NCBI GenBank assembly: GCA_028820935.1 | Contig: JAPPHZ010000032.1 | Span: forward strand, 1-64,000 | From: a bacterium | GTDB lineage: Bacteria > Actinomycetota > Acidimicrobiia > Spongiisociales > Spongiisociaceae | DNA length: 64,000 nucleotides | Direction of reading: 5' to 3' | Shown here: positions 14,812 through 23,178 of the stretch, in pieces | Position numbering within the stretch: position 1 is the stretch's first letter | Layout: each line of letters opens with the position of its first letter | Program-made: the position numbers and the translations under genes | Notes under the pieces: generated by a model | Told to the model about the DNA's origin: nothing | What the model saw: the letters and a program-made list of their open reading frames with translations, nothing else | Database searches by the model: none

Positions 14812-15828
14812 TCAGCCGAGGTCCCACACCTTGGCAGCCTCCGCCCTCACCGCATCCAGGGTTGCGAAGGCGAGCTCGGAGGAGCGGAAGCGGTGCTCCT
14901 CGTCGGGGACGACCATGCCGGCCGCGCCCGCCAGGGTGGCGCTGACCGAGGCCGTGATGGCGTCCAGGTCGTACCCGCCCTCCAGGAAGCAGATGGTGCG
15001 GCCCGGAGGGGTCAGCGCGGCGAGGGAGCGGGACATGAAGGCATAGTCGGACGGGAGGAGCCGCAGGCTCGCCAGGGGATCGGCCGCGTGGGCGTCGTAG
15101 CCGGTGCTCACCAGCAGCCAGTCGGGGCCGAACTGCGAGATCACCGGCAGGATCAACTCCTCGAAGGCCCGGCGGTAGAGGTCGCCGGCGGTTCCGGGCG
15201 GCAGGGGCAGGTCCAGGATGGTGGCGGCGCCCCGGTGGGCGGTCATGTCGACGATGCCCCCGGTACCCGGATAGAACGGATACTGGTGCGTCGAGATGTA
15301 CAGGACGTTCTCTTCGTGCTCGAACATCTCCTCGGTGCCGTTGCCGTGATGGACGTCCCAGTCCATGATCGCCACCCTGCAGCCCCGCTCCACCAGCATG
15401 GCGGCCGTGACCGCCGCGCTGTTGAACAGGCAGAACCCCATCGCCGTGGCCGAGCGGGCGTGGTGGCCCGGCGGCCGCACCGCCAGAAAGGCCAGGTCAG
15501 CCTCCTCCTCTTCCAGTCGCCGGACCGCCAAGGGGCCCGCTCCGGCAGCCCGGACGGCGGCTTCCCACGAGGCCGGAACCGCCGCCGTATCCGAATCGAA
15601 CCGACCGCCTCCCGAGGCACAGACCTGTTCGATGTAGTCGACATAGCCGGGGGCATGCACCAGCTCCAGCAACCTCCGGTCGATCTCGGGGGCCAACTCC
15701 TCGACCAGCTCGACCGGCGCAGCCCGCACCCCGCGCAGGGCCGCGCCCAGGCGGGCCGGCCGCTCGGGATGGCCCCGCCCGGCATCGTGCTCCTCGAAAA
15801 CCGGGTGGGAAACAGCCAGCACTCTCAT
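14812..15828 (-). CDS. Histone-deacetylase-family amidohydrolase
   Basis: The 338-residue protein carries all class II/acetylpolyamine amidohydrolase motifs: HPERPARL, RPPGHHA (catalytic His pair), MDWDVHHGNGTEEMF (Asp and His zinc ligands), GYDAHAADPLASL (third zinc Asp) and EGGYDL. It removes acyl groups from small amines or lysine. ATG 15828 starts the conserved MRVLAVSHPVFEEHD; earlier in-frame starts would add unrelated residues. It is probably co-transcribed with pcnA. Confidence 0.9.
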   Translation of the reverse strand: MRVLAVSHPVFEEHDAGRGHPERPARLGAALRGVRAAPVELVEELAPEIDRRLLELVHAPGYVDYIEQVCASGGGRFDSDTAAVPASWEAAVRAAGAGPLAVRRLEEEEADLAFLAVRPPGHHARSATAMGFCLFNSAAVTAAMLVERGCRVAIMDWDVHHGNGTEEMFEHEENVLYISTHQYPFYPGTGGIVDMTAHRGAATILDLPLPPGTAGDLYRRAFEELILPVISQFGPDWLLVSTGYDAHAADPLASLRLLPSDYAFMSRSLAALTPPGRTICFLEGGYDLDAITASVSATLAGAAGMVVPDEEHRFRSSELAFATLDAVRAEAAKVWDLG

Positions 15829-15904
15829 AGTCAGCCAGGCTACCCCGGTACCGGGCGCCGTCGGCCCCAAGACCCGCGAGGTCGCCGCCCGCGACAATCT
15901 CAGG

Positions 15905-16305
15905 ACAGGGCACCGTGGGTGACGCCCTGAACCTCAGGAACAGAACACCAAACATGACGCCCTCCGCCTCAAGAACCCCCACCACCACAAACCTCAGGAA
16001 CAGAACACCATATATGACGCCCTGAACCTGAGGAACAGGGCACCATATCTGACGCCCTCTGCCCAAAGTACGCCCAGGCACCGGAAATCGCGAGAATCCG
16101 GTGCCCCGCACCGGGCCCCTCCCCCGCCACCACCCATCCTGTTGGAGCGTGGTCGGCCATGCCCGGCTGGATGCCGGGTGTCGGCTGTTCGCTCCATAAG
16201 CCTTGATGTTCCCTCGGACCGGCCGGGCCGATCGGACCAGTGCCATCGGCCGGTATAGGTGCTTGGCGATAGGCAACGTATATCGGATCTGTGACGTTTT
16301 CAACC
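15905..16305 (-). repeat. ~400 bp non-coding repeat, copy A (reverse orientation)
   Basis: The reverse complement of this stretch matches 37350-37785 over most of its length, including GTTGAAA-CGTCAC, GGAACAT-CA-GGCTT-ATGGAGCGA, CCCGGCATCC, GGCCGACCACGCTCC and GGGCCCGGTGCGGG. The 3' end contains several copies of a module with TTCCTGAGGTTCAGG and GGGCGTCAT (15905-16055). No reading frame is shared by the two copies, so it is probably not protein-coding. Confidence 0.8.
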
Positions 16306-16555
16306 CTTCTTTGGAAGAACGCGAAAAGTTCTTTCCACGTCCCGGTGCAGCGCCGGGCCGGCGGCCGGTCCTGGCGGACGGCCATCCCCGTCCTTTCGTG
16401 AACGGTCCGGTTGGTAGATTCGGGGCTGATCGCCCGCAGGCTGGAGGCGGCAGGATGAAAGGCTCACCCTTCCCGGGAAGCGGCAACGGGCGCTTCGCCT
16501 CGCCGAACCGATGCCCTACCGTCCTCCGTCCCGTTTACGGCCCTGATCGCTAGCC
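16306..16555. other. Gap upstream of the pseudokinase gene
   Basis: No gene is supported here. GGAAGAAC (16313-16320) and GTTCTTTCC (16329-16337) form an imperfect inverted repeat that could be an operator. The remainder is likely promoter and leader for the pseudokinase-sigma operon. Confidence 0.4.
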
Positions 16556-17887
16556 ATGTCTCCGCCGATACCGCGCCGCTACCGGCTGGAGGTGCGCCTC
16601 GGGCGCGACGAGGACGTCGAGGAGTGGTTCGCCACCGATCTCGAGTTGGACCGCCCGGTACTGATTCGAGTGATCGGTCCCGAGGCGACCAGGGCGAGAG
16701 GCCGGTCGTTCCTGGCCGCCGTCCAGCGTGCCTCCCGCGCCAGCCATACGCATGTGGCCGCGGTGTTCGCGGCCGACAAGGTGCCTGGGTCCACCTATGC
16801 GGTCACCGAGTGGGTGGGCGGCACCACGCTGGCCGACCGGGCGGGCGCCGGCGACGGGCCGCCCCTCGCCGAGCTGCTCACCAACGCCTGCGGTCTAGCC
16901 GAAGGCCTCTCCGTGCTCCATGGCGCAGGCGTGACCCACGGAGCCATCGACGCCGGGGCGATCCTGTATTCACGAGGGCAGCCGGCCAAGCTGGGCGGCT
17001 TCGGTCGGCTACCGCGAGGCACCTCCCCCGAGGACGATGTCCGGGCGCTGGCCGGCACGCTGGAAACAGCCCTCACCGGCCAGCCCCCGGGGGCCATGGC
17101 GCCCTCGGAGCTCATCCACTCGCTGTCACCGAGCATCGACGACATCCTCCGCTCCGCCCGCGCCGACGAGATCGATGCCCGGCAACTGGCCGACCGGCTG
17201 CGGGCGGTCCCCTACTCCCCTCCCGTCTCGGCCTCCTTCCGGTGGTCCTGGCGCCGCCTGCTTCCGGCTGCCCTGCTCGCACTCGCCGCCGCGGTGCTGG
17301 TATGGGCCGGTAGCGCGGTGGACACCAGCCCGACGCCCCCCTTGCAGGTGGCCGCGCTCCCATTGCCCACCCTGGCTGTCCCGCCGGATGAGGAGAGCCC
17401 GCCCGCGCCGGCCTCGTCCCCCGGGGAGGAGGCGCCCGAGCAGGTGGTGCCCGCGAACGAGCCGGTGGTCCTGCTGCAGGTGCTCGACTTCGATCCGCTG
17501 GGGGACGGCGAGGAGCATCCCGGCCGGCTGACCTTGCTGACCGACGGGGATCCCAACACCGAGTGGCGCACCGAACGCTATTTCGACCCCTTACCTCTGC
17601 TGAAGGAGGGGGTGGGCGTAGCCTTCGAGGTGAGCGGTTCGCCGGCACTCCTCGAACTGACGGGGCTGTCCGAGGGCACCGCCTTCCGTCTCATGTGGGC
17701 CGAGTCCCTCCTCGGCGTAGACGACCCGGGCTGGGAGGTCATCGCCGAGCAACAGGCCGGCGCCGCCACCGTCCGGCTACCGCTGCCCGAACTTCGCAGC
17801 GGGGTCTGGCTGCTCTGGCTGACCGACCTGCCTCCCGAGGGAGACGGATACCGCACCCGGCTGGCCGAAGTGAGTTTTCACAGTTGA
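16556..17887 (+). CDS. Transmembrane pseudokinase, MviN/Rv3910 C-terminal type
   Basis: The 443-residue protein has a kinase-like N-terminal half without catalytic residues: PVLIRVI replaces the VAIK lysine, VTHGAIDAGAIL (126-137) replaces the HRD loop, and LGGFGR (146-151) replaces DFG. One membrane helix (about 235-253) is followed by a Pro-rich linker and an extracellular beta domain with LTDGDPNTEWRTERYF, as in discoidin-like folds. In Mycobacterium the same locus holds MviN (lipid II flippase) fused to such a pseudokinase plus outer domain; here the flippase part is absent. It probably regulates envelope synthesis. Its stop overlaps the sigma gene start. Confidence 0.8.
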   Translation: MSPPIPRRYRLEVRLGRDEDVEEWFATDLELDRPVLIRVIGPEATRARGRSFLAAVQRASRASHTHVAAVFAADKVPGSTYAVTEWVGGTTLADRAGAGDGPPLAELLTNACGLAEGLSVLHGAGVTHGAIDAGAILYSRGQPAKLGGFGRLPRGTSPEDDVRALAGTLETALTGQPPGAMAPSELIHSLSPSIDDILRSARADEIDARQLADRLRAVPYSPPVSASFRWSWRRLLPAALLALAAAVLVWAGSAVDTSPTPPLQVAALPLPTLAVPPDEESPPAPASSPGEEAPEQVVPANEPVVLLQVLDFDPLGDGEEHPGRLTLLTDGDPNTEWRTERYFDPLPLLKEGVGVAFEVSGSPALLELTGLSEGTAFRLMWAESLLGVDDPGWEVIAEQQAGAATVRLPLPELRSGVWLLWLTDLPPEGDGYRTRLAEVSFHS

Positions 17888-18474
17888 GCAGGCGCCACGA
17901 CTCCGCTACCGCCGACGACTCCGTCCTGATCCGGCGGTATCTGGCCGGAGACGGCCGGGCGTTCGATCAGCTCATGGCCGCTCACGAGGGCCGGGTGTTC
18001 GCCATCAGCCTCCGTATCCTGCGGGATCGGGAGGAGGCTCTGGATGCAACTCAGGAGACCTTCATCACGGTGCTCCGCAAGGCCGGCTCCTTCGAGGGAC
18101 GATCGGCCTTCTCGACCTGGCTGTACCGGGTGGCGGTGAACACCTGCTACACCATGCTCCGCAAGAAGGGCCGGCGACCCACCGCGCCGCTGCCCGACGC
18201 CCATGACCCTCCCGACCTGTCGGCAACCGACCGCTTCCGCTCCGCCGAGCTCCGGCCGATGCTCGAGGACGCCCTGGCTACCCTGCCCGAAGAGTTCGGA
18301 CCGGCGGTGCTGCTCAGCGATCTGGAAGGCCTACCCCTGCAGAGCGTGGCCGAGATCCTCGAGATCCCGCTAGGTACCGTGAAGTCCCGCGTTTTCCGGG
18401 GCCGGAAGCTGCTGGCCGAACATCTCGGGAACCTTATGGCCGCCTCCGGGTATCCCAAAGAGGACGAGCAATGA
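17884..18474 (+). CDS. ECF RNA polymerase sigma factor, SigM-like
   Basis: The 196-residue protein has sigma region 2 (AFDQLMAAHEGRVFAISLRI, RDREEALDATQETFITVLRK, STWLYRVAVNTCY) and region 4 (LPEEFGPAVLLSDLEGLPLQ, IPLGTVKSRVFRGRKLL). It directs transcription in response to envelope stress when freed from its anti-sigma factor. The TTG start overlaps the preceding stop (TTGA) and its stop overlaps the next ATG (ATGA), so three genes are translationally linked. Position equals that of sigM in Mycobacterium. Confidence 0.9.
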   Translation: MSRRHDSATADDSVLIRRYLAGDGRAFDQLMAAHEGRVFAISLRILRDREEALDATQETFITVLRKAGSFEGRSAFSTWLYRVAVNTCYTMLRKKGRRPTAPLPDAHDPPDLSATDRFRSAELRPMLEDALATLPEEFGPAVLLSDLEGLPLQSVAEILEIPLGTVKSRVFRGRKLLAEHLGNLMAASGYPKEDEQ

Positions 18475-19565
18475 GTGACGAGCGCATCCCCATCGACCAG
18501 CTGCTCGATCTGGTGGAAGGCAGGCTTCCCGAGGACGAGGCTGCCCGGCTCGAAGCCACCCTCGACGAGGCTGACCGCCGGGAACTGGCCGTCCAGGCCG
18601 CCGTCCGGACGGTGCTGGGAGAACTCCCGGGCCCGGAGCTCTCCGACGATGAGCGCCGGCGGCTACGGGCAGCCGTGCGAGCTGAACTCCGCGTCGAGGA
18701 GGCCCGGCCGGAGCCGTCCACGGGCCGGCAGGGGCGGCGGTCCTGGCTGGCTCGCGTCATCCCGTCCGCTGCCGCGGCCGCCACGGTGGTGGCCGTGATC
18801 GCGGTCGCCATCAACCTGGTCGGTGGCACCGATTCCTTCCAGGAGGCCTCCCTGACGGAGGCCGCCCCGTCCGCTACCGGCGAGGATGCCCCGTCCGCTA
18901 CGGCCGCCCCAGCCACCACGGCCGCCGCGGCTCCGGCGGTGGCTGCGGAGGCTGCGGAGGACTCTGCAGATCCGGTCGCCATGGTCGAGCAGACGATGGT
19001 GGAGCGGGCTGTCGAAGCGGAGATGGCCGAGGCCGCCGCCGACGAAGCCGCCGAAGCCGAGCCGATGATGGAGGAGGCCATGGCCGAGGCTCCGGCAGCG
19101 GAGATGGATGCCGAGGCCCTCGCCGAAGCCGACGAGGCCGCCCTGGTGGCCGTCGAAGCCGCCGCCGCCGAGGCCGCCGAAGCCGCCGCCGAGGCGTCGG
19201 AGGCCGCACGCCTCGGGCCCGGCTACGTGGCGTTCGAGGTTGCGACCGACCGGCCCGAGGAGGCCCGCGCCATGCTGGAGATGGTGGAGGAGCTGATCGC
19301 GGTCAGCGAAGCGGCGCCCGTGCCCGTCGCGGAACTTGCCGACCGGGCCGGAGAGGAGGATCTGGTCTGCTGGCAGGGAGCGGCGGATCTGGCGGGGGCC
19401 GGCGGGGTGATCCTCTGGATGGCCCCCGGGCTCGTGGACGGCGTGGCGGGCGAGGCCTACCTGGTCGTACCTGGCCCGGAGGACCGGCCGGGGACCGGAG
19501 TGCTCGCGCTCTTCGTCTACCCGGACTGCCGCGCCGTGGCGCTCCGGGCGGTTTCTGGTCGATAG
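18471..19565 (+). CDS. Membrane-spanning anti-sigma factor with Ala/Glu-rich outer segment
   Basis: The 364-residue protein has a short cytoplasmic N-terminal domain (IDQLLDLVEGRLPEDEAARL) as expected for an anti-sigma factor, one membrane helix (about residues 97-118, PSAAAAATVVAVIAVAINLV) and a long outer region. Residues about 150-245 are almost only Ala, Glu, Asp, Met and Val in 3-4 residue rhythm, a likely helical stalk. The C-terminal 100 residues form a small globular domain with two Cys (VCWQGA, YPDCRA) that may form a disulphide. It is the RsmA counterpart by position. Confidence 0.8.
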   Translation: MSDERIPIDQLLDLVEGRLPEDEAARLEATLDEADRRELAVQAAVRTVLGELPGPELSDDERRRLRAAVRAELRVEEARPEPSTGRQGRRSWLARVIPSAAAAATVVAVIAVAINLVGGTDSFQEASLTEAAPSATGEDAPSATAAPATTAAAAPAVAAEAAEDSADPVAMVEQTMVERAVEAEMAEAAADEAAEAEPMMEEAMAEAPAAEMDAEALAEADEAALVAVEAAAAEAAEAAAEASEAARLGPGYVAFEVATDRPEEARAMLEMVEELIAVSEAAPVPVAELADRAGEEDLVCWQGAADLAGAGGVILWMAPGLVDGVAGEAYLVVPGPEDRPGTGVLALFVYPDCRAVALRAVSGR

Positions 19566-19598
19566 TTGTTAGTTGCCAGTTTCTAGTTGATAGTTGTC
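19563..19598. repeat. TAGTTG-type intergenic repeat, copy 2
   Basis: TAGTTGTTAGTTGCCAG, then TTCTAGTTGATAGTTGTC start at the stop codon of the anti-sigma gene. The units are diverged but have the same period as the copies at 10282, 21334 and 39811. Confidence 0.6.
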
Positions 19599-19684
19599 GG
19601 TGTCAGTGTAGGTATCTGGTCCACCGGCCTTGGCTTGGAATTGCCCGTCTAGCCCTGGCTACTCGTGGGGCTAACCTGCCCCGT

Positions 19685-19990
19685 GTGAAGGAGAGCTACG
19701 CCGCTCGCTTTGCCGACCTGCTGGAAGGGATCGCCGCCAGAGTCCGTTCGCTGACAGTGGACCGGCTCGACCGCGGGATCACCCTGACCGCCTTCGGCAT
19801 GGCCGCCGCGGTGCTCGTCGTGGCAGCGCTCGTTCTGCTCGGCGTCGCCCTCTTCCGCCTGCTGGCGATCGCCACCGGCGCCACCGGCGCCTATGCCGCC
19901 TTCGGGGGATTATTTCTGGTCGCCGGATGGTTGTCATGGCGGAAGGGAAGGCAAGTACCCGAGGAACCGCCACCTGGAGAGAGTGAATGA
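19685..19990 (+). CDS. Small two-helix membrane protein
   Basis: The 101-residue product starts with GTG 19685 and has two membrane helices (about 36-58 and 64-82: [20 protein letters not shown] and [16 protein letters not shown]). The N-terminal 30 residues are helical and charged. It resembles holin-like or DUF1469-like small membrane proteins. Its stop overlaps the trxB ATG (ATGA), so it is in the trxB operon. Function unknown. Confidence 0.75.
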   Translation: MKESYAARFADLLEGIAARVRSLTVDRLDRGITLTAFGMAAAVLVVAALVLLGVALFRLLAIATGATGAYAAFGGLFLVAGWLSWRKGRQVPEEPPPGESE

Positions 19991-20907
19991 CCCAGAACCT
20001 GGTCATCATCGGATCGGGCCCCGCCGGCCTCACCGCAGCCCTCTACGCGGCGCGGGCGGACCTATCCCCGCTGGTCTTCGAAGGGAGCGCGGCGGGTGGG
20101 CAGCTGATGATCACCACCGACGTGGAGAACTACCCGGGATTCCCCGACGGAATCATGGGTCCCGAGCTCATGGAACGCTTCCGCAAGCAGGCCGCGCGCT
20201 TCGGCGCCACCCTGATCACCTCCGACGTCACATCGGTCGACTTCTCCCGGCAGCCGTTCGAGGTCGGGGTGGGATCGGACCGTCACCCGGCCCGGGCGGT
20301 GATCATCGCCACGGGCGCCACCGCCCGCTTTCTCGGGGTGCCCGGCGAGGAGGCGCTGATCGGCCGTGGCGTATCCGCCTGCGCCACCTGTGACGGCTTC
20401 TTCTTCCGGGACAAGGACCTGGTGGTGGTGGGCGGCGGTGACTCTGCGATGGAGGAAGCCCTCTTCCTGACCAAGTTCGCCTCGAGCGTGACCATCGTGC
20501 ATCGCCGGGACCGGTTCCGGGCCTCCCGGATCATGGCCGGCCGTGCACTGGCCAACGAGAAGATCGACGTCCTGTGGAACACCACCGTGGAGGAGGTCCT
20601 GGGCGAGTCGACGGTGACCGGCGTGACGCTGCGGGACGTCATCAGCGGGGAGACCCGTAAGCACCCCATCGAGGGGGTGTTCATCGCCATCGGCCACGTT
20701 CCCAACACCGAGCTGTTCCGCGGCCAGATCGACCTGGACGACCAGGGCTACATCCTGCTGCCGGGTCGCAGCACCATGACGAACGTGGAGGGTGTGTTCG
20801 CCTCCGGCGACGTGGTGGATAAGGTGTACCGCCAAGCCGTGACCGCCGCCGGGACAGGCTGTGCTGCGGCGATCGACGCGGAGCGCTGGCTCGAGGCCGG
20901 GGAATGA
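19987..20907 (+). CDS. trxB: Thioredoxin reductase
   Basis: The 306-residue FAD enzyme passes electrons from NADPH to thioredoxin. [20 protein letters not shown] is the FAD-binding motif, CATCDG the redox disulphide (about residue 133), [16 protein letters not shown] the NADPH-binding motif and [10 protein letters not shown] the second FAD contact. Length and motif order are normal. trxA follows after 105 bases. Confidence 0.96.
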   Translation: MTQNLVIIGSGPAGLTAALYAARADLSPLVFEGSAAGGQLMITTDVENYPGFPDGIMGPELMERFRKQAARFGATLITSDVTSVDFSRQPFEVGVGSDRHPARAVIIATGATARFLGVPGEEALIGRGVSACATCDGFFFRDKDLVVVGGGDSAMEEALFLTKFASSVTIVHRRDRFRASRIMAGRALANEKIDVLWNTTVEEVLGESTVTGVTLRDVISGETRKHPIEGVFIAIGHVPNTELFRGQIDLDDQGYILLPGRSTMTNVEGVFASGDVVDKVYRQAVTAAGTGCAAAIDAERWLEAGE

Positions 20908-21012
20908 GCCCACAGCAGCCAGGACCGTAACTGTGTTTAATGCTAGTAACGTCTGTAGCGCGGTAATCTACAGTAAGTTCAGGCGCCATATATCCGAAGG
21001 AGGATCCAGGAC

Positions 21013-21336
21013 ATGGCTGATGTCGTAACACTTACCGACGCCGAGTTCGCGCAGGCCGTCGCCGGCGACAAGCCGGTGCTGGTCGACTTCTGGGCGGAGT
21101 GGTGCGGTCCGTGCCGCCTGGTAGCACCCCTGCTGGCGGAGATCGCCGCCGACTACGGCGACCGCATCACCATCGCCAAGCTCAATATCGACGAGAACCA
21201 GCAGACCCCGTTCCAGTACCAGGTGATGAGCATTCCCACCATGGTGGTGTTCCAGAACGGCGTGGAGAAGAAGCGCATCGTGGGCGCCCGGCCCAAGGCT
21301 GCCATCCTCTCCGAACTCGGGGAGTGGGTTAATTAG
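21013..21336 (+). CDS. trxA: Thioredoxin
   Basis: The 107-residue protein has WAEWCGPCRLVAPLL with the redox CGPC pair, the cis-proline region MSIPTMVVFQNG and the usual length. A strong AAGGAGG site lies at 20997-21003. It is the partner of the adjacent trxB. In mycobacteria cwlM follows here; in this window parB follows directly on the other strand. Confidence 0.96.
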   Translation: MADVVTLTDAEFAQAVAGDKPVLVDFWAEWCGPCRLVAPLLAEIAADYGDRITIAKLNIDENQQTPFQYQVMSIPTMVVFQNGVEKKRIVGARPKAAILSELGEWVN

Positions 21337-21356
21337 TTGCTAGTTGCTAGTTGCTT
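21334..21356. repeat. TAGTTG-type intergenic repeat, copy 3
   Basis: Three TAGTTGC units begin exactly at the trxA stop codon and are followed by TTATAC. They fill the convergent gap between trxA and parB. Confidence 0.65.
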
Positions 21357-21391
21357 ATACTGATCGTTACCACTAGCGGCCGGCCGCTTGG

Positions 21392-22255
21392 TCAGGCGGG
21401 GAAGAACCGCCGGTAGATCTCCTCCAGTTGATCCAGGCCGCTGAATCTGAGAACCACCTGGCCGTCGACCGCGCCGCCCTTGCGTTCCTTGTAGCGGATG
21501 TCGACCGAGGTCCCCAGCTGTTCCGCCAAGCGGTTCTCCAGCTCGATGATCACCGCCGGACGGGGTTCGGCCGGGCGGCGCCGCTTCGGTTCCCGGGCCA
21601 TTCCCTTGCCGAGCCGTACCGCCTCCTCGAGTTGGCGGACCGACCATCCGTCGGCGACCGCTCGATCGGCCAGGTGTCGGGCCAGGGCCTGATCCTCGAG
21701 TCCCAGCAGGGCCCGGGCGTGTCCCGCCGACAGATCACGGGAGGCGACCAGGGCCTGGATCGCAGGGGTGAGCTTGAGGAGGCGGAGGGCGTTGGTGACG
21801 GCGGCCCGGCTCCGGCCCACCCTCTCCCCGATTTCCGCATGGGTCATGCCGAACTCGTCCTCGAGTTGATGGAAGGCGGCCGCTTCCTCCAGCGGGTTGA
21901 GGTCCTCTCGCAGCAGGTTCTCGACCAGGGCCTCCGTGACGGTCCCCACCGCATCCGTGTCCCGGATCAGGGCGGGTAGCTCGGCGAGGCCGGCCTCCCG
22001 AGCGGCGCGCCAGCGGCGCTCGCCCGCGATCAGCACGTAGCCGGGACCCTCGGGCCGGACCACCACCGGCTGGAGAACCCCCACTTGGCGGATCGAATCG
22101 GCCAGCGTCTCCAGCGCGTCCGCATCGAAACCCCGCCGTGGCTGGTTCGGGTTGGCGCGGATCCGGCTGATGGCGATCTTTCGCAGGTTGCTCCGGCTGG
22201 GTGGCGGAATGAGAGCTTCCAGGCCTTTACCGAGGCCTGATCGGCGGGTGGTCAT
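21392..22255 (-). CDS. parB: Chromosome-partitioning protein ParB
   Basis: The 287-residue CTP-dependent clamp binds parS and recruits SMC and ParA. The N-terminal SGLGKGLEALIP contacts ParA; GERRWRAAREAGL and ENLLREDLNPLEEAAAF are the CTP- and parS-binding boxes; GMTHAEIGERVGRSRAAVTN is the HTH; the C-terminal 45 residues dimerise. Its ATG overlaps the parA stop (ATGA). A parS site is 850 bases upstream at 23111. Confidence 0.96.
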   Translation of the reverse strand: MTTRRSGLGKGLEALIPPPSRSNLRKIAISRIRANPNQPRRGFDADALETLADSIRQVGVLQPVVVRPEGPGYVLIAGERRWRAAREAGLAELPALIRDTDAVGTVTEALVENLLREDLNPLEEAAAFHQLEDEFGMTHAEIGERVGRSRAAVTNALRLLKLTPAIQALVASRDLSAGHARALLGLEDQALARHLADRAVADGWSVRQLEEAVRLGKGMAREPKRRRPAEPRPAVIIELENRLAEQLGTSVDIRYKERKGGAVDGQVVLRFSGLDQLEEIYRRFFPA

Positions 22256-23073
22256 CGTGCTGGCTCCTGTTGTCGGTGTCTCTGGAGGTACTCCCTGGCG
22301 ACATAGCGATAGGCAACCGCCCCCGGGCTCATCCGGTCGTAGAGCTCGATCGGCTCGCCGTACGAAGGTGCTTCCGACAACCGGATCGATCGCGGGATCA
22401 CCGTACGAAAGACCCGCTCGCCGAAGTAGTCACGGATCTGGATAGCAACATCGGTGGAGAGTTTGGTACGAGCATCGAACATGGTCAACAACACACTACC
22501 TATGTGTAACGCTGGATTGAGGCTGTCCCGTACCAGATCGATGCTGTCCATGAGCTGGCCGAGGCCCTCCAACGCGTAGAACTCACACTGGACGGGAATG
22601 AGCAACTCGTGGGCCGCAGCCAATGCATTGATGGTCAACAGGCCCAGGCTCGGCGCGCAGTCGACCAGGATCGTGTCGTAATCACCTGCCACGGGGGCGA
22701 TAGCGGCCGCGAGGCGGTTCTCCCGACTCATCATGGACACCAATTCCAGCTCGGCGCCCGCCAGGTCGATGCTTGACGGCGCCAGCGCCAGGTTGTCCAC
22801 CGTGGTCGGCGCCACCACCTCGTCCAGCGCGCTATGCCCTATGAGGACGCTGTACATCGACCGCCCGCCATCGGCTATGCGGACGCCCAGCCCGGTGCTG
22901 GCGTTGCCCTGAGGATCCAGGTCCAGGAGAAGGACGCGGTGTCCTTCCAACGCCAGGGAGGCGCCCAGGTTGATGGCGGTGGTCGTCTTCCCGACACCGC
23001 CCTTCTGGTTGGCGATCGCCACGACGAGGCCCCGGCGGGCAGGTTCGGGTGGAGTCGCGGACCCTTTGAGCAC
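22252..23073 (-). CDS. parA: Chromosome-partitioning ATPase ParA
   Basis: The 273-residue Walker-type ATPase moves ParB-parS complexes. The deviant P-loop ANQKGGVGKTTTAINLGA, LLLDLDPQGNASTGLG and ILVDCAPSLGLLTINAL are present. It starts with GTG 23073 about 38 bases from the parS site. Mycobacterium has rsmG (gidB) just upstream; here the gap to jag is only 105 bases and contains parS. Confidence 0.96.
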   Translation of the reverse strand: MLKGSATPPEPARRGLVVAIANQKGGVGKTTTAINLGASLALEGHRVLLLDLDPQGNASTGLGVRIADGGRSMYSVLIGHSALDEVVAPTTVDNLALAPSSIDLAGAELELVSMMSRENRLAAAIAPVAGDYDTILVDCAPSLGLLTINALAAAHELLIPVQCEFYALEGLGQLMDSIDLVRDSLNPALHIGSVLLTMFDARTKLSTDVAIQIRDYFGERVFRTVIPRSIRLSEAPSYGEPIELYDRMSPGAVAYRYVAREYLQRHRQQEPAR

Positions 23074-23110
23074 GCCCTTATCTTAGAAGGCGCCTCCGCC
23101 ACCCCTCATG

Positions 23111-23124
23111 GTTTCACGTGAAAC
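23111..23124. promoter_or_regulatory. parS centromere site
   Basis: GTTTCACGTGAAAC is a perfect 14-bp match to the core of the bacterial parS consensus. It lies between jag and parA, 3.3 kb from the dnaA start. It is the only perfect copy I noticed in the window. Confidence 0.92.
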
Positions 23125-23178
23125 ATGAAGGTGGCGGGTTGAGGGTTTCTTCTGCCTCCCGGACCCCGTGCCGAACGA

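Noticed and set aside
13491-14945. 484-codon plus-strand frame opposite pcnA
   Set aside because: It is the antisense shadow of pcnA with no family resemblance and high His/Gly/Gln typical of such shadows.
15497-16486. 329-codon minus-strand frame across the 15.9 kb repeat
   Set aside because: The frame is not kept in the second copy of the repeat at 37.4 kb and overlaps the deacetylase gene.
16556-17220. Active Ser/Thr kinase
   Set aside because: The catalytic Lys, HRD Asp and DFG Asp positions are all replaced, so it is called a pseudokinase.
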